Of a stretch of 64,000 bases of DNA, positions 7,452 through 16,229 are shown piece after piece (position 1 is the first letter of the stretch; every line of letters starts with the position of its first letter). Origin of the DNA: Halorubrum sp. JWXQ-INN 858 (GTDB taxonomy: Archaea > Halobacteriota > Halobacteria > Halobacteriales > Haloferacaceae); the NCBI RefSeq assembly GCF_009806985.1, contig NZ_WUAX01000008.1, positions 28,419 through 92,418 on the forward strand. Direction: 5' to 3'. A program made the translations under genes and the position numbers. The notes under the pieces are model-generated. The model did no database searches, was not told the DNA's origin, and saw only the letters and a list, made by a program, of their open reading frames with translations.

Positions 7452-9359
7452 ATGACCGCGCCGAACCGGAACACGCTGTGGGCGACCGCCATCGTCGACG
7501 AACTCGTCGCGGCCGGCGTCGACAGCGTCGTCGTCTCGCCCGGGAGCCGCTCGACGCCGCTGACGATGGCCGCCGCGCGCCACGGGGACCTCCGGGTCCT
7601 CTCGGGGCTCGACGAGCGGTCGGCCGCCTACTTCGCGCTCGGCCGCGCGCGGCGGACCGGCCGCGTCACCCCCCTCGTCTGTACGTCCGGCACCGCCGCC
7701 GCCAACTACCACCCCGCCGTGATGGAGGCGAGCAACGCGCGCGTCCCTCTGCTCGCGCTCACCGCCGACCGCCCCCCGGAGCTTCGCGACTCCGGCGCGA
7801 ACCAGACCGCGGACCAGGAGAAGCTGTACGGCGACGCCGTCCGCTTTTATAAGGACCTCCCGGAGCCGGCGGCGACCGACCGCGCGCTCCGATCGGTTCG
7901 AACGACCGTCTCGCGCGCCGTCGCCACCGCGGAGGGCGTCTCGCCCGGCCCCGTCCACCTCAACGTCCCGTTCGAGAAGCCGCTCGAACCGACCCCGGTT
8001 CCCGGCGACGTCCCGGCCGACCTCGACCCCGAGGCCGCGCGCGGTCGCGACGGCCCGTACGTCGACGTGACGCGAGGGACGACGGAGCCGGGCGACGACG
8101 ACCTCCGCGCGCTCGCGGACGCCCTGCGCGCCGACCGCGGGCTGATCGTGGCCGGCCCGGCCGATCCCCCCGGACTCGACCCCGAGGCCGTGACCGCGCT
8201 GGCCCACGCCACCGGCTATCCGGTGCTCGCGGACCCGCTGTCGGGAATCCGGTACGGGGGCCACACCCGCGTCGCGCCCGTGATCGGCGCGTACGACGCG
8301 TACGTCTCCGCGGCGCTCGCGGACCGCGCTACGCGAGCGGGCGAGGACGGGTCCGGGGCCGCCGGCTCCGACTGGATCAACCCCGACGTCGTCCTCCGGC
8401 TGGGCGCGTCGCCCACGTCGAAGCGGCTGCGGAAGTACCTCGCCGCGACGGACGCGGACCAGTACGTCGCCGACCCCGTCGGCCGCTGGCGCGAGGCGGA
8501 GTTCGCCGCGACCGACAGCGTCGTGGCCGAACCGAACCGGCTCTGCGCGCGGCTCTCCCGGCTCGTCGCCGGCGGGGGCGACGCCGACTGGCGCGAGCAG
8601 TGGACCGCCGCCGACCGGGCCGCCGAGGCGGTTCATGCCGGCGAGCCCGCGGGCGACGCGCCGGGTTTCCACGAGGACGACGATCTCGACTTCCACGATG
8701 GCGACGCGCCCGGTTTCCACGAGGGGGACGTCCTCCGCGCCGTCGCCGACGGGCTCCCGGACCCCGCGACGCTGTTCGTCTCCAACTCGATGCCCGTCCG
8801 CGACCTGGACCGGTTCGTCCCGCCGTCGACGGCGAACGTCACCGCGCTCGGTAACCGCGGCGTCTCGGGGATCGACGGGATCGTCTCGACAGGCCTCGGG
8901 GCCGGGTCGGCGACGACCGACGACCTCACGGTCGTTCTCGGCGACATCGCGCTGTACCACGACACGAACGGCCTGATCGCGATCGACCGGTGTGACGTCG
9001 AGGCGACCCTCGTGGTCGTGAACAACGACGGGGGCGGGATCTTCCACGAGCTCCCGATCGAGTCGTACGAGCCCGAGTTCACCGAGCAGTTCAAAACGCC
9101 CCACGGGCTCGATTTCGAGCCGATGGCGGCGCTCCACGGACTGGCGTACCGCGCGATCGACGCACGGGGCGGAGCCGGTGCTGAAGACCCGCAAGCGGCG
9201 ATCGCGGAGGCGTACCGGGCCGCCCGCGAGGCGGACGGGTCGTGCCTGCTCGAGGTCCGGGTCGACGCCGAGTCGAGCCATCGGACCCGCGACCGCCTCC
9301 GAGACGCCGTCGAGACCGCGGTTCACGGCGGGGCGCTCGCGGCGGAGCCGGGACGGTGA
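7452..9359 (+). CDS. menD: 2-succinyl-5-enolpyruvyl-6-hydroxy-3-cyclohexene-1-carboxylate synthase
   Basis: 635 aa, a thiamine-diphosphate enzyme of menaquinone synthesis that joins 2-oxoglutarate (as succinic semialdehyde-ThDP) to isochorismate. The N-terminal pyrimidine-binding domain carries 'VVSPGSRSTPLTMAAARH' and 'LDERSAAYFALG'; the C-terminal pyrophosphate domain has 'VLGDIALYHDTNGLIA' and 'VVNNDGGGIFHELPIE'. Between them, around residues 398-425, an Asp/His-rich linker holds two copies of GDAPGFHE 16 residues apart. No other men genes are adjacent. Isochorismate derives from chorismate, made by AroC further along this window. Confidence 0.93.
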   Translation: MTAPNRNTLWATAIVDELVAAGVDSVVVSPGSRSTPLTMAAARHGDLRVLSGLDERSAAYFALGRARRTGRVTPLVCTSGTAAANYHPAVMEASNARVPLLALTADRPPELRDSGANQTADQEKLYGDAVRFYKDLPEPAATDRALRSVRTTVSRAVATAEGVSPGPVHLNVPFEKPLEPTPVPGDVPADLDPEAARGRDGPYVDVTRGTTEPGDDDLRALADALRADRGLIVAGPADPPGLDPEAVTALAHATGYPVLADPLSGIRYGGHTRVAPVIGAYDAYVSAALADRATRAGEDGSGAAGSDWINPDVVLRLGASPTSKRLRKYLAATDADQYVADPVGRWREAEFAATDSVVAEPNRLCARLSRLVAGGGDADWREQWTAADRAAEAVHAGEPAGDAPGFHEDDDLDFHDGDAPGFHEGDVLRAVADGLPDPATLFVSNSMPVRDLDRFVPPSTANVTALGNRGVSGIDGIVSTGLGAGSATTDDLTVVLGDIALYHDTNGLIAIDRCDVEATLVVVNNDGGGIFHELPIESYEPEFTEQFKTPHGLDFEPMAALHGLAYRAIDARGGAGAEDPQAAIAEAYRAAREADGSCLLEVRVDAESSHRTRDRLRDAVETAVHGGALAAEPGR

Positions 9360-9757
9360 AGCGCCGCTGGTTCGCCGTGATGGGGACGGCGCTGCTGTGC
9401 GGCGTCGGCGTCCTGACCGCGGCGTTCGGCGGCGCGTTCTGGCTGGACCCGCCGTTCGCCCTCCAGGGTGCGCTGCTCGCCGTGGGCGGCGTGGCGTTCG
9501 TCGTCGCCGGGCTCGGCGGGTCGCCGTTCGGGCTCGACCCGATCCGGCTGGTCGGGGTGGGCGACGTCTGCGTCGCGGGGATGGTGATCGTCAACGGGGT
9601 CACCGCGTTCCGGCTCGGCCCCGCGGCGACCGACCTCGTGTTCGCGGTCGCGCTCGTCACGAGCGGGGTGTTCCTCGCTGTCGTGGGGATCGACTACCTC
9701 CGCGGCGGCGTCCACTTCGCCGGGGACGGACTCGAAGACGGGCCGCTGTTCGGGTGA
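9356..9757 (+). CDS. Small integral membrane protein of unknown function
   Basis: 133 aa with four hydrophobic segments (about 6-30, 36-55, 63-82 and 92-110). A GTG start overlaps the menD stop (GTGA at 9356-9359), implying translational coupling with menD; an ATG eight codons later is the alternative. No recognisable family. Coupling suggests but does not prove a link to menaquinone metabolism. Confidence 0.7.
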   Translation: MKRRWFAVMGTALLCGVGVLTAAFGGAFWLDPPFALQGALLAVGGVAFVVAGLGGSPFGLDPIRLVGVGDVCVAGMVIVNGVTAFRLGPAATDLVFAVALVTSGVFLAVVGIDYLRGGVHFAGDGLEDGPLFG

Positions 9758-9897
9758 GGAGGGGTGATTCGGCTGGCGGGTGGTCGTTCAAACGATGAGG
9801 GGATCGGCCGGGGGCGATCGATCGAGGACGATCACCCAGGGGCGAGCGACCACGGGCGACCGCAACCCCTTTTTCAAGGGACCACGCACGCCGGGAC

Positions 9898-10848
9898 ATG
9901 GACCTGACCGGAGCCCGCGTGCTGATCACGGGCGGCGCGGGGCTGGTGGGCAGCCACCTCGCGGCCGACCTCGTCGACGACGCGGCCCACGTCCGGGTCG
10001 TCGACGACCTCTCGAAGGGCGAGCGCGACCGCGTGCCCGACGGCGTCGAGTTCGTCCGCGCGGACCTCACCGACCCCGACGACGTCGCCGAGGCGGTCAC
10101 CGCGGACCTCGACGTCGTCTTCCACCTCGCCGCGTACACCGACACCAACTTCGACGACGACCGGACCCTGTTCGAGGAGAACACGGCGATGACGTACAAC
10201 GTCGCCGAACGGATGCGCGCGGTCGGCGTCACGAACCTCGCGTTCACGTCCTCGTCGGCCGTCTACGGCGAGGCCCCGCGCCCCACACCGGAGGACTACG
10301 CCCCGCTCGAGCCGATCTCGATCTACGGCTCCGCGAAGCTCGCCGACGAGGCCCTGCTGTCGACGTTCGGCCACTCGTACGGCTTCACCGTGTGGACCGT
10401 CCGGTTCGCGAACATCGTCGGGCCGTACCAGCGGGGCAACGTCGTCCCGGACTTCATCGAGAAGCTGCTCGCGGACCCGACCGAGCTGACGGTCCTCGGC
10501 GACGGCCGCCAGGAGAAGTCGTACATGCACGTGACCGACTGCGTCGACGCGCTCCGGCACGTCGTCGAACACGCCGACGGCGACGTGAACACGTACAACC
10601 TCGGCACCCGGACGACGACGTCGGTGACGACGATCGCCGACGTCGTGAGCGAGGAGCTCGGCGTCGACCCCACCTACGAGTACACCGGCGGCGACCGCGG
10701 CTGGACCGGCGACGTGCCGAAGATGCGGCTGTCGATCGAGAAGCTCGCCGCGCTCGGCTGGGAGCCGACCCTGTCGAGCCACGAGTCCGTCCGCCGCGGC
10801 GCGCGGGACCTGATCGCCGACCTCGCGCCCGAACGGCTGGACGGGTAG
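9898..10848 (+). CDS. NAD-dependent epimerase/dehydratase (UDP-glucose 4-epimerase-like)
   Basis: 316 aa, extended short-chain dehydrogenase. The NAD loop GGAGLVG is at 12-18, D-rich strand 'VVDDLSKGERD' follows, and the active-site pair is Y143-K147 in 'SIYGSAK', with the serine patch 'FTSSSAVYGE'. Substrate is probably a nucleotide sugar, for glycan or S-layer glycoprotein synthesis, but this cannot be read from the sequence. It stands alone; no glycosyltransferase genes are adjacent. Confidence 0.87.
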   Translation: MDLTGARVLITGGAGLVGSHLAADLVDDAAHVRVVDDLSKGERDRVPDGVEFVRADLTDPDDVAEAVTADLDVVFHLAAYTDTNFDDDRTLFEENTAMTYNVAERMRAVGVTNLAFTSSSAVYGEAPRPTPEDYAPLEPISIYGSAKLADEALLSTFGHSYGFTVWTVRFANIVGPYQRGNVVPDFIEKLLADPTELTVLGDGRQEKSYMHVTDCVDALRHVVEHADGDVNTYNLGTRTTTSVTTIADVVSEELGVDPTYEYTGGDRGWTGDVPKMRLSIEKLAALGWEPTLSSHESVRRGARDLIADLAPERLDG

Positions 10849-10869
10849 TCGACGCCGGTCCTCGCGCGG

Positions 10870-11544
10870 TCACGCCGCCGGCGCGAACCGCGGTCGGTAC
10901 CGACGGGTGGCGTAGACGATGAGCGGGACGCCGACGAGCGTCGGCCCCAACCAACGGGCGAGCGGCGGCACGGCGGTGAGGTTCACCGTGACCGCCGCCG
11001 TCACGGTCGCGATGTACGCCCCGCCCATGAAGCCGATGTGGCGCTCGATCCACGGGGTGCGGTCGGCGAGCGGCGTCCGGAACCGGCGCAGGGTGAAGCC
11101 GGCCGCCCCGCCGCCGATGGCCCCGAAGACGGCGAGAACGGGGGCCAGCTCTACCGTGCCGGTCACGGTGCCGTGGACGCCGAGGACCACCATCGCCGCG
11201 CCGACGGCGACCATCGTCCCGTGGCCGGCCCAGTCGGCCGGCGTCGGGTCCGTCAGCCGTGCCCGCCGTCGCCGGACCTCCCGGTAGCCGGCGAAGACGA
11301 GGTAGCCGCTGAAGACGGCGACCGCGAGCAGGAACGCGCTGTCGATGCGGATCGCCAGCGGGAGTGCGGTCACGACGACGACGGCCATCGAGGCCACGTA
11401 CGCCCGTCCCGCGGCGTTGTGCCGCGGCCGTCCCTTCGCCGTCGCCATCGCCGCGAGGCCCGCACCGAGCGCGACCACTCCGGCGAGGACGTGGACCGCC
11501 AACAGCGGGTCCGCGACCACCGTGTCGACTCCGATCCCGTTCAT
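10870..11544 (-). CDS. Multi-pass membrane protein, DUF2306-like
   Basis: 224 aa with about seven hydrophobic segments. Histidines lie near membrane boundaries ('LAVHVLAGVVALGAG' and 'WIERHIGFMGGAYI'), a layout seen in DUF2306 and cytochrome-like membrane proteins. The ATG at 11544 is the first that leads directly into the hydrophobic core; the longer frame is Arg/Pro-rich spacer. Function unknown. Convergent with the epimerase gene, 21 nt apart. Confidence 0.72.
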   Translation of the reverse strand: MNGIGVDTVVADPLLAVHVLAGVVALGAGLAAMATAKGRPRHNAAGRAYVASMAVVVVTALPLAIRIDSAFLLAVAVFSGYLVFAGYREVRRRRARLTDPTPADWAGHGTMVAVGAAMVVLGVHGTVTGTVELAPVLAVFGAIGGGAAGFTLRRFRTPLADRTPWIERHIGFMGGAYIATVTAAVTVNLTAVPPLARWLGPTLVGVPLIVYATRRYRPRFAPAA

Positions 11545-11751
11545 GTGCGCTCCGACGACCGGGTCCGAGGTAACCGTTGGTCCAACATGTTGGGCCGAGC
11601 GGGAGCGCGCCGGTCGGCGGGCTCGGCGGGGACGACGGGGGCTGGCGGCGAAGACGAGGGCAGTGGTGGCGTCGAGGGCGACGAGGGGACGGGGGCGATG
11701 GGGGCGACGGGAACCGATCACGCGAAGGGGTTGCGGCGTGAACCGGCGGCC

Positions 11752-12414
11752 ATGATCGCGGCATCGCTACGGATCCGCCTGCCGGCCGACGCCTGGGTCG
11801 CGGAGGTGTCCCGGTCGTTTCCCCGGGCGACGTTCCGGCTGCTGACCGGCGTCAGAACCGGTGAGACGGCCGTCGAGCTCGGCGAGATCGTCGCCGACGA
11901 TCCGCTGGTCGTCTCCCGGGCGGTGGCGACCCACGACGCGGTCCTCACCCACCGGCGGCTGGAGACGACGGCGGACCGGACGCTCGCGAAGTACGAAACG
12001 ACGGACACCGACCTCTACGAGTTCCTCGAGGAGTCGACGTTCCCGCCGGAGTTCCCGGTCGTCGTCCGGGACGGCTGGTACGAGCTGGACTTCACGGGGA
12101 CGCGAGAGGAGCTCGACGGCCTCCGGTCCGCGCTCGGTGCGGTCGGGCGCGACTACGAGCTCCGATCGCTCGTCGGGGTCCGCGAGACCGAGGGGCTGCT
12201 CACGGACAGACAGCGGGAGACGCTGGAGGCGGGGCTCCGGGAGGGGTACTTCGAGGTCCCGCGCGAATGCAGCCTCGCCGCGCTCGCGGAGACGCTCGGC
12301 GTCGACAAGTCGAGCGCCAGCGAGACGCTCCGCCGGGGCGAGCGCCGCGTGCTGACGCGCTACCTCACCGGGGCCTCCGATCCGCGGTCCGGCGACGGCG
12401 GGCGGCACCCCTAA
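11752..12414 (+). CDS. Bat-type HTH regulator (HTH_10 family)
   Basis: 220 aa. The C-terminal 55 residues match the bacterio-opsin-activator HTH: 'LLTDRQRETLEAGLREGYFE', then 'ECSLAALAETLGVDKSSASE', ending in 'LRRGERRVLTRYL'. The N-terminal 150 residues form the usual ligand-free-looking GAF-like sensor region of this haloarchaeal family. It should bind DNA as a transcription regulator; the regulon is unknown. Start at 11752 follows a long GC-rich spacer. Confidence 0.85.
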   Translation: MIAASLRIRLPADAWVAEVSRSFPRATFRLLTGVRTGETAVELGEIVADDPLVVSRAVATHDAVLTHRRLETTADRTLAKYETTDTDLYEFLEESTFPPEFPVVVRDGWYELDFTGTREELDGLRSALGAVGRDYELRSLVGVRETEGLLTDRQRETLEAGLREGYFEVPRECSLAALAETLGVDKSSASETLRRGERRVLTRYLTGASDPRSGDGGRHP

Positions 12415-12439
12415 GTCGCCGGTTCGCGTACAGGATGGC

Positions 12440-13270
12440 GTGCAGGTAGTGGGGTACGACGCCGGGACGCCGACCGACGGAAGCGACGGCCATGGCGACG
12501 CCGACGACGGTGGAGATGCCGGGGGGAACGCCGACCCCCTTGCGGGCGGCCTCTACGTCGCGTCCGGCGGCGACGTCGAGTACGTCGACGCGAGCCCGGG
12601 GACCGAGCTCGCGTTCGGGCTCGGCGAGCGGCGCTGTGCGGGGACGGTCCACGAGGGGGGCCACGTCGCCTGCGACGCGCCCGACGCGCCGTACTGTGAG
12701 GCCCACGGGAGCGTCTGGGTCTGTGCGCGCTGTACGGGGACGTGCCTGAAAGACGAGATGGACTGCCACGAGTCGCACGCGCTGTACCTCGCGGCGTTCG
12801 CCCCGGACGTGTTCAAGGTGGGCGTGACCCGCGAGTGGCGGCTCGAGACGCGGCTCCGCGAACAGGGGGCCGACCGGGCCGCCCACGTCCGGACGTTCCC
12901 CGACGGGCGCGTCGCCCGCGAGGTGGAGGCCGAACTGGCTGCCGGCGGCGACGCCCTCGTCGACCGCGTCCGCGTCCCGACGAAGCTCGCCGGGCTGCAC
13001 CGGCGCGTCGACGCGGCCGGGTGGGAGGCCCTCCGCGACCGGTTCGACCCGATCGAGACGTTCGCGTTCGGGTACGGGCTCGACCTCACGGACCGCCCCG
13101 TCACGGAGACGATGGCGGCGGGGACGGTTCGGGGGTGGAAGGGCCGCGTGTTGGTGCTCGACCGCGGCGGCTCGACGTACGCCGTCGACGCGCGCGACCT
13201 GGTCGGGTACGAGATCGTCGATGAGGTGCCCGACCGCGAGCTCCAGTCGAGCCTGGGCGCGTTCGGCTGA
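12440..13270 (+). CDS. DUF2797 family zinc-binding protein
   Basis: 276 aa from a GTG start. A cysteine/histidine cluster (C..C.. in 'VACDAPDAPYCEAH' and 'WVCARCTGTCLKDEMDCHE', about residues 76-112) precedes the characteristic 'ALYLAAFAPDVFKVGVTREW' segment of DUF2797, which resembles a GIY-YIG-like core ('VFKVGVT...RLREQGA'). The C-terminal region 'GTVRGWKGRVLVLDRGGSTY' is also conserved. A nucleic-acid role is possible by resemblance, but unproven. It follows the Bat-type regulator by 25 nt and may share its transcript. Confidence 0.78.
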   Translation: MQVVGYDAGTPTDGSDGHGDADDGGDAGGNADPLAGGLYVASGGDVEYVDASPGTELAFGLGERRCAGTVHEGGHVACDAPDAPYCEAHGSVWVCARCTGTCLKDEMDCHESHALYLAAFAPDVFKVGVTREWRLETRLREQGADRAAHVRTFPDGRVAREVEAELAAGGDALVDRVRVPTKLAGLHRRVDAAGWEALRDRFDPIETFAFGYGLDLTDRPVTETMAAGTVRGWKGRVLVLDRGGSTYAVDARDLVGYEIVDEVPDRELQSSLGAFG

Positions 13271-13388
13271 GCGCACCGGGAGTGGGCCGCGTGACTCGAT
13301 CGAGGGTGCGAACCGGTCCGCCGTCGTCGTTTGTTATTATTCGAGTAAAAATCGATACGTGCTTTGTCGGCGCCGTCTAACCGGAGGT

Positions 13389-13691
13389 ATGGAGTACGAG
13401 ATCGGACCGAGCGAGTCGGTGAGTACCGCGGTCGTCTGTGCCGTGAGCGCTGTGGTGGGTCGTGAACCGCTCGCTATGCCACCACTCGCACACGTTCTTC
13501 ACCCGGATGCGCTGGACACGCTCTTCGGCGCGCGACCCAACGGAGCGGCGCGAACCGGCGGGCGGCTTACGTTCGTGTATTGTAACTGTCGAATAACCGT
13601 CGACAACGGCGAGTACCTAACCATCCAACCGCTCGAGCCCGACCTCGAAACCGTTACCGAACGGGAGCCCGGTTGTACCCCCTCGCATTGA
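13389..13691 (+). CDS. HalOD1 (halobacterial output domain 1) protein, first copy
   Basis: 100 aa, almost entirely one HalOD1 domain: 'SVSTAVVCAVSAVVGREPLA' then 'MPPLAHVLHPDALDTLFG' and a final strand 'RLTFVYCNCRITVDNGEYL'. HalOD1 is a haloarchaeal domain found alone or at the end of signalling proteins; its partner is unknown. An AT-rich stretch at 13331-13354 is a plausible promoter. It converges with the TrmB-family gene, and a related copy lies at 15766. Confidence 0.82.
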   Translation: MEYEIGPSESVSTAVVCAVSAVVGREPLAMPPLAHVLHPDALDTLFGARPNGAARTGGRLTFVYCNCRITVDNGEYLTIQPLEPDLETVTEREPGCTPSH

Positions 13692-13718
13692 TGAGTGGGT
13701 TGCGTGGCCTCCGTGAGT

Positions 13719-14522
13719 TCACTGCGCGGGGTCACTGGCGGTCAACAGCCCCTGCGCCATGAGCCGGCGGGAGATCACGACGAGACCGTTCCCGAACCCT
13801 TCGCCGAAGATCGCCTGCTCCTCCTTGGAGTCGGGCATGATCGAACTCACGAGGATCGTCGATCGATCGACCAGCAGCAGTCGACCGATCGCCGTGTCGT
13901 CCTCCGCCGTGTCCTCGCCGTGTAACCACTCGAGCCCGGAGGTGAACGTCGTCGCGGCCGGAACGGCCGATCGGACCCGTTCCTCGAGGGACGGCGTCAG
14001 CGCGCCGACGATCAGCTCGATACCGCTGCTGACGTCGTTGAGGGTGTCGACGAGGTCCTCGGTCAGCAGCGACTCGTCGCCGAGCACTAACACGACCTCG
14101 TCGGACGCCCCCTTTATGAGCTTCTCCGTCCGGTTTTCGATCGCGTCCCGACCGGTTATCGCCCACACCTGCTGGACGGCGGACCCATCGTCCTCCTCGA
14201 CGATCTCGACCGAGTCGAGGGCGTCGTGAAGTCGTTCGACGCGGGCCTCGTACTGCCCGCGGAGCGTTTCGGTCGCCTCCTGTAGCGGAACCGCTCGGAA
14301 CCGCTGTGGGCTCGAGTGCTGCACTTCGACGAGCCCCTGTGCCTCGAGCACGCGGACCGCATCGTACACGCGCGTCCGGGGAACTTCGGTCATCTCGCTG
14401 AGTTGTTTCGCGGTACCCGTCCTGAGGCGAGCCAAACCGACGAAGCAGCGCGCCTCGTATTCTTTCAAGCCGAGTTGCTGGAGGACTTCGATCGCCTCCT
14501 CCAGGTTGTCTGTCGTATCCAT
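13719..14522 (-). CDS. TrmB-family transcriptional regulator, copy 1
   Basis: 267 aa. The N-terminal winged helix (about 8-75) carries 'GLKEYEARCFVGLARLRTG' and the recognition region 'EVPRTRVYDAVRVLEAQGLV', followed by 'SSPQRFRAV', the TrmB signature. A short coiled coil (85-115) and a C-terminal PLD-like/effector domain follow. No sugar-binding specificity can be read. A second ATG three codons upstream (14531) is possible. It is divergent from and clearly paralogous to the gene at 14880, sharing 'RTRVYDA', 'LLTEDL' and the final 'GRL..VD' block. Confidence 0.88.
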   Translation of the reverse strand: MDTTDNLEEAIEVLQQLGLKEYEARCFVGLARLRTGTAKQLSEMTEVPRTRVYDAVRVLEAQGLVEVQHSSPQRFRAVPLQEATETLRGQYEARVERLHDALDSVEIVEEDDGSAVQQVWAITGRDAIENRTEKLIKGASDEVVLVLGDESLLTEDLVDTLNDVSSGIELIVGALTPSLEERVRSAVPAATTFTSGLEWLHGEDTAEDDTAIGRLLLVDRSTILVSSIMPDSKEEQAIFGEGFGNGLVVISRRLMAQGLLTASDPAQ

Positions 14523-14592
14523 GTGTCCCAACCTCCCGGTCTACACCGGGACCTCATTGATAGTTGTCTCCCAGGATGGATAGGTGTTGTCA

Positions 14593-14602
14593 CTTTTAAT
14601 AT
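14593..14602 (-). promoter_or_regulatory. TATA box for TrmB-family copy 1
   Basis: On the minus strand ATATTAAAAG lies about 70-80 nt before the ATG, giving a leader of roughly 45 nt. It is the strongest TATA-like sequence in the divergent spacer on this strand, and is directly abutted by the half-site GTTGTCAC (14586-14593). Confidence 0.5.
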
Positions 14603-14664
14603 GACATCATCCGCCGTCGGTCCGAATTCCGTCCGTGTGACGCGCACTGAACGAACCGGTTGTA

Positions 14665-14681
14665 GTTATCACAGTGACAAC
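14665..14681. promoter_or_regulatory. Candidate operator, 17-bp imperfect dyad
   Basis: GTTATCAC and GTGACAAC are inverted around a single A, with seven of eight pairs matching. The same half-site occurs as GTTGTCAC at 14586-14593 beside the TATA box of TrmB copy 1. Binding by either TrmB protein is an inference from position and symmetry. Confidence 0.45.
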
Positions 14682-14879
14682 GTCAGATAGTGACGTATCG
14701 CGTCCCTCAATGGCCGGGGAATATCTGTTACTCGGTTAATCACAAAAGTATTTACAAGAGTAGGGGCTCAAGACAACAGTGCCACACAGTCCAGCACCGT
14801 GTCCCAACCACTTTGCTACTGTGTGTCACTCCGGCCACTCGGCGTGGTCGGGTTTCAACCGATATAAACGACCATCTCG

Positions 14880-15677
14880 ATGAGCGACGATCCAACCACG
14901 GAGCCCCGGGACGCAGCGATCGAGCAACTCGAACGGTTCGGGTTGAGTGCCTACGCCGCGCGGACGTTCGTCGCGCTCGCGAGCCTCGGATCGGGCACGG
15001 CGAAGGACGTGAGCGAGGTCTCGGAGGTGCCTCGGACGCGCGTCTACGACGCCATCGACGAACTCCACGAACGAGGGATCGTCGACGTCCAGCAGTCGTC
15101 ACCCAAACGGTTTTGGGCCATTTCGGCGGAAACCGCCAGTCGCACGTTCGAACACGAGCTCCGGAACCGGACGGCCATCCTCCGGACGGCACTGAACGAA
15201 CTCGAACCCGTCGAGCGCCAGGAGGAACAAGGAGGCGTCTGGACGGTCGGCGGACAGGCGGCGATCACCACCCGAGTCGTGGAGTTCTTCGAGAGCGCCG
15301 AGGAGGAGATCGTCTACATGACCGTCGAGGACCTCCTCACGGAGGACCTGCTCGACGGATTGAGCGAGGCCGCAGCCCGTGACGTCTCGATCAGGCTCGG
15401 CGGGATCTCCGAGGACGTCCAGGATCGCGTGGAGGACGCCGTCCCTGAGGCGGAAACGTTCGACTCGCTGTGGGTCTGGTCGGACACGCCGGCGGGCCGG
15501 CTCATGATGGTCGACGGGCGGAAAACGCTCGTCAGCGCGCTCGTCAACGGCGAGGACGCGAGTCCGACCGATCCGAGATCGGAGACCGCCATCTGGGGCG
15601 AGGGAGCGACGAACAGCCTGGTCGTGGTCCTCAAGGCGATCTTCACCTGGCGACTCGACGCGGCCGAGCCGAACTGA
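14880..15677 (+). CDS. TrmB-family transcriptional regulator, copy 2
   Basis: 265 aa with the same architecture as the divergent copy: winged helix at about 10-80 ('GLSAYAARTFVALASLGSG', then 'EVPRTRVYDAIDELHERGI'), 'SSPKRFWAI', a helical linker, and a C-terminal domain with 'VEDLLTEDLLDGLSEAAA' and 'GRLMMVDGRKTLVSALV'. The pair probably arose by duplication and then inverted orientation. Effector unknown. A HalOD1 gene follows 88 nt downstream on the same strand. Confidence 0.88.
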   Translation: MSDDPTTEPRDAAIEQLERFGLSAYAARTFVALASLGSGTAKDVSEVSEVPRTRVYDAIDELHERGIVDVQQSSPKRFWAISAETASRTFEHELRNRTAILRTALNELEPVERQEEQGGVWTVGGQAAITTRVVEFFESAEEEIVYMTVEDLLTEDLLDGLSEAAARDVSIRLGGISEDVQDRVEDAVPEAETFDSLWVWSDTPAGRLMMVDGRKTLVSALVNGEDASPTDPRSETAIWGEGATNSLVVVLKAIFTWRLDAAEPN

Positions 15678-15765
15678 CCGAGAACACGAGACAACGTGCC
15701 AATCGCCGCGTGTACATGATTCAATACATCCAACCGTTCCAACGCCTACACCAGGAGAGTCGTTC

Positions 15766-16080
15766 GTGACTCCGTCGGAGCAGCCAACCGATGAGGGACC
15801 GGGGCCTGAGAGGGACGGCACCGTCCGAGCGGAGTTCGACTGGTCCGCAGTGTCGCCGAGCACGGCGGTCGTCCAGACGGTCGCGATCGCGTCGAACCGC
15901 GAGCCGGCGGCGATGGAGCCGCTCTACGAGGTAGTCGACGCTGACGCGGTCGATACGCTTATCGGATCGACTGACACAGGCCCCGCTGAAAAGGAGGTCG
16001 TGGTCTCGTTCGCGTACGTCGGCTGCGATGTGACGGTTCACGGAGACGGCGTCGTCGCCGTTCGTCCGATCGGAGACTGA
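15766..16080 (+). CDS. HalOD1 protein, second copy
   Basis: 104 aa from a GTG start preceded by a GGAGAG ribosome-binding-like sequence at 15754-15759, which supports this start. Residues 27-104 are a HalOD1 domain: 'SPSTAVVQTVAIASNREPAA' aligns with the first copy's 'SVSTAVVCAVSAVVGREPLA', and 'DADAVDTLIG' with 'HPDALDTLFG'. The N-terminal 20 residues are a disordered-looking acidic stretch. It is probably co-transcribed with TrmB copy 2. Confidence 0.8.
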   Translation: MTPSEQPTDEGPGPERDGTVRAEFDWSAVSPSTAVVQTVAIASNREPAAMEPLYEVVDADAVDTLIGSTDTGPAEKEVVVSFAYVGCDVTVHGDGVVAVRPIGD

Positions 16081-16175
16081 CCGGAGTCCGACCAGAGCGA
16101 GTCCGACCGGAATTGAGTCATTATTCGTGCGTGGGCTGTGACCGCTCGGAACGTCGCGTCACGTCTCCGTCGACG

Positions 16176-16211
16176 GGGCTCGATACGAGAGGAGGGCTCG
16201 ATACGAGAGGA
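16176..16211. repeat. Direct repeat, 18-bp unit, two copies
   Basis: GGGCTCGATACGAGAGGA occurs at 16176-16193 and 16194-16211, in the convergent spacer just before the DUF7344 gene's stop codon at 16230. Confidence 0.85.
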
Positions 16212-16229
16212 GGTAGCGATCGGGTGCCC

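Larger units (their letters stand above)
14523..14879. promoter_or_regulatory. Divergent regulatory region between the two TrmB-family genes
   Basis: 357 nt, visibly AT-richer than the rest of the window, without a gene. It holds the copy-1 TATA box (14593-14602), an imperfect 17-bp dyad at 14665-14681 (GTTATCAC-A-GTGACAAC), a matching half-site GTTGTCAC at 14586-14593, an AT-rich block around 14733-14757 (AAAAGTATTTACA) that may drive the plus-strand gene with a leader of about 100 nt, and a TATAAA at 14863-14868 that is too close to the ATG at 14880 to serve it in the usual way. Confidence 0.55.

Noticed and set aside
13383..13388. GGAGGT as a Shine-Dalgarno site for the first HalOD1 gene
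   Set aside because: It abuts the ATG with no spacing, so it cannot pair with 16S rRNA in a productive way; the match is probably chance.
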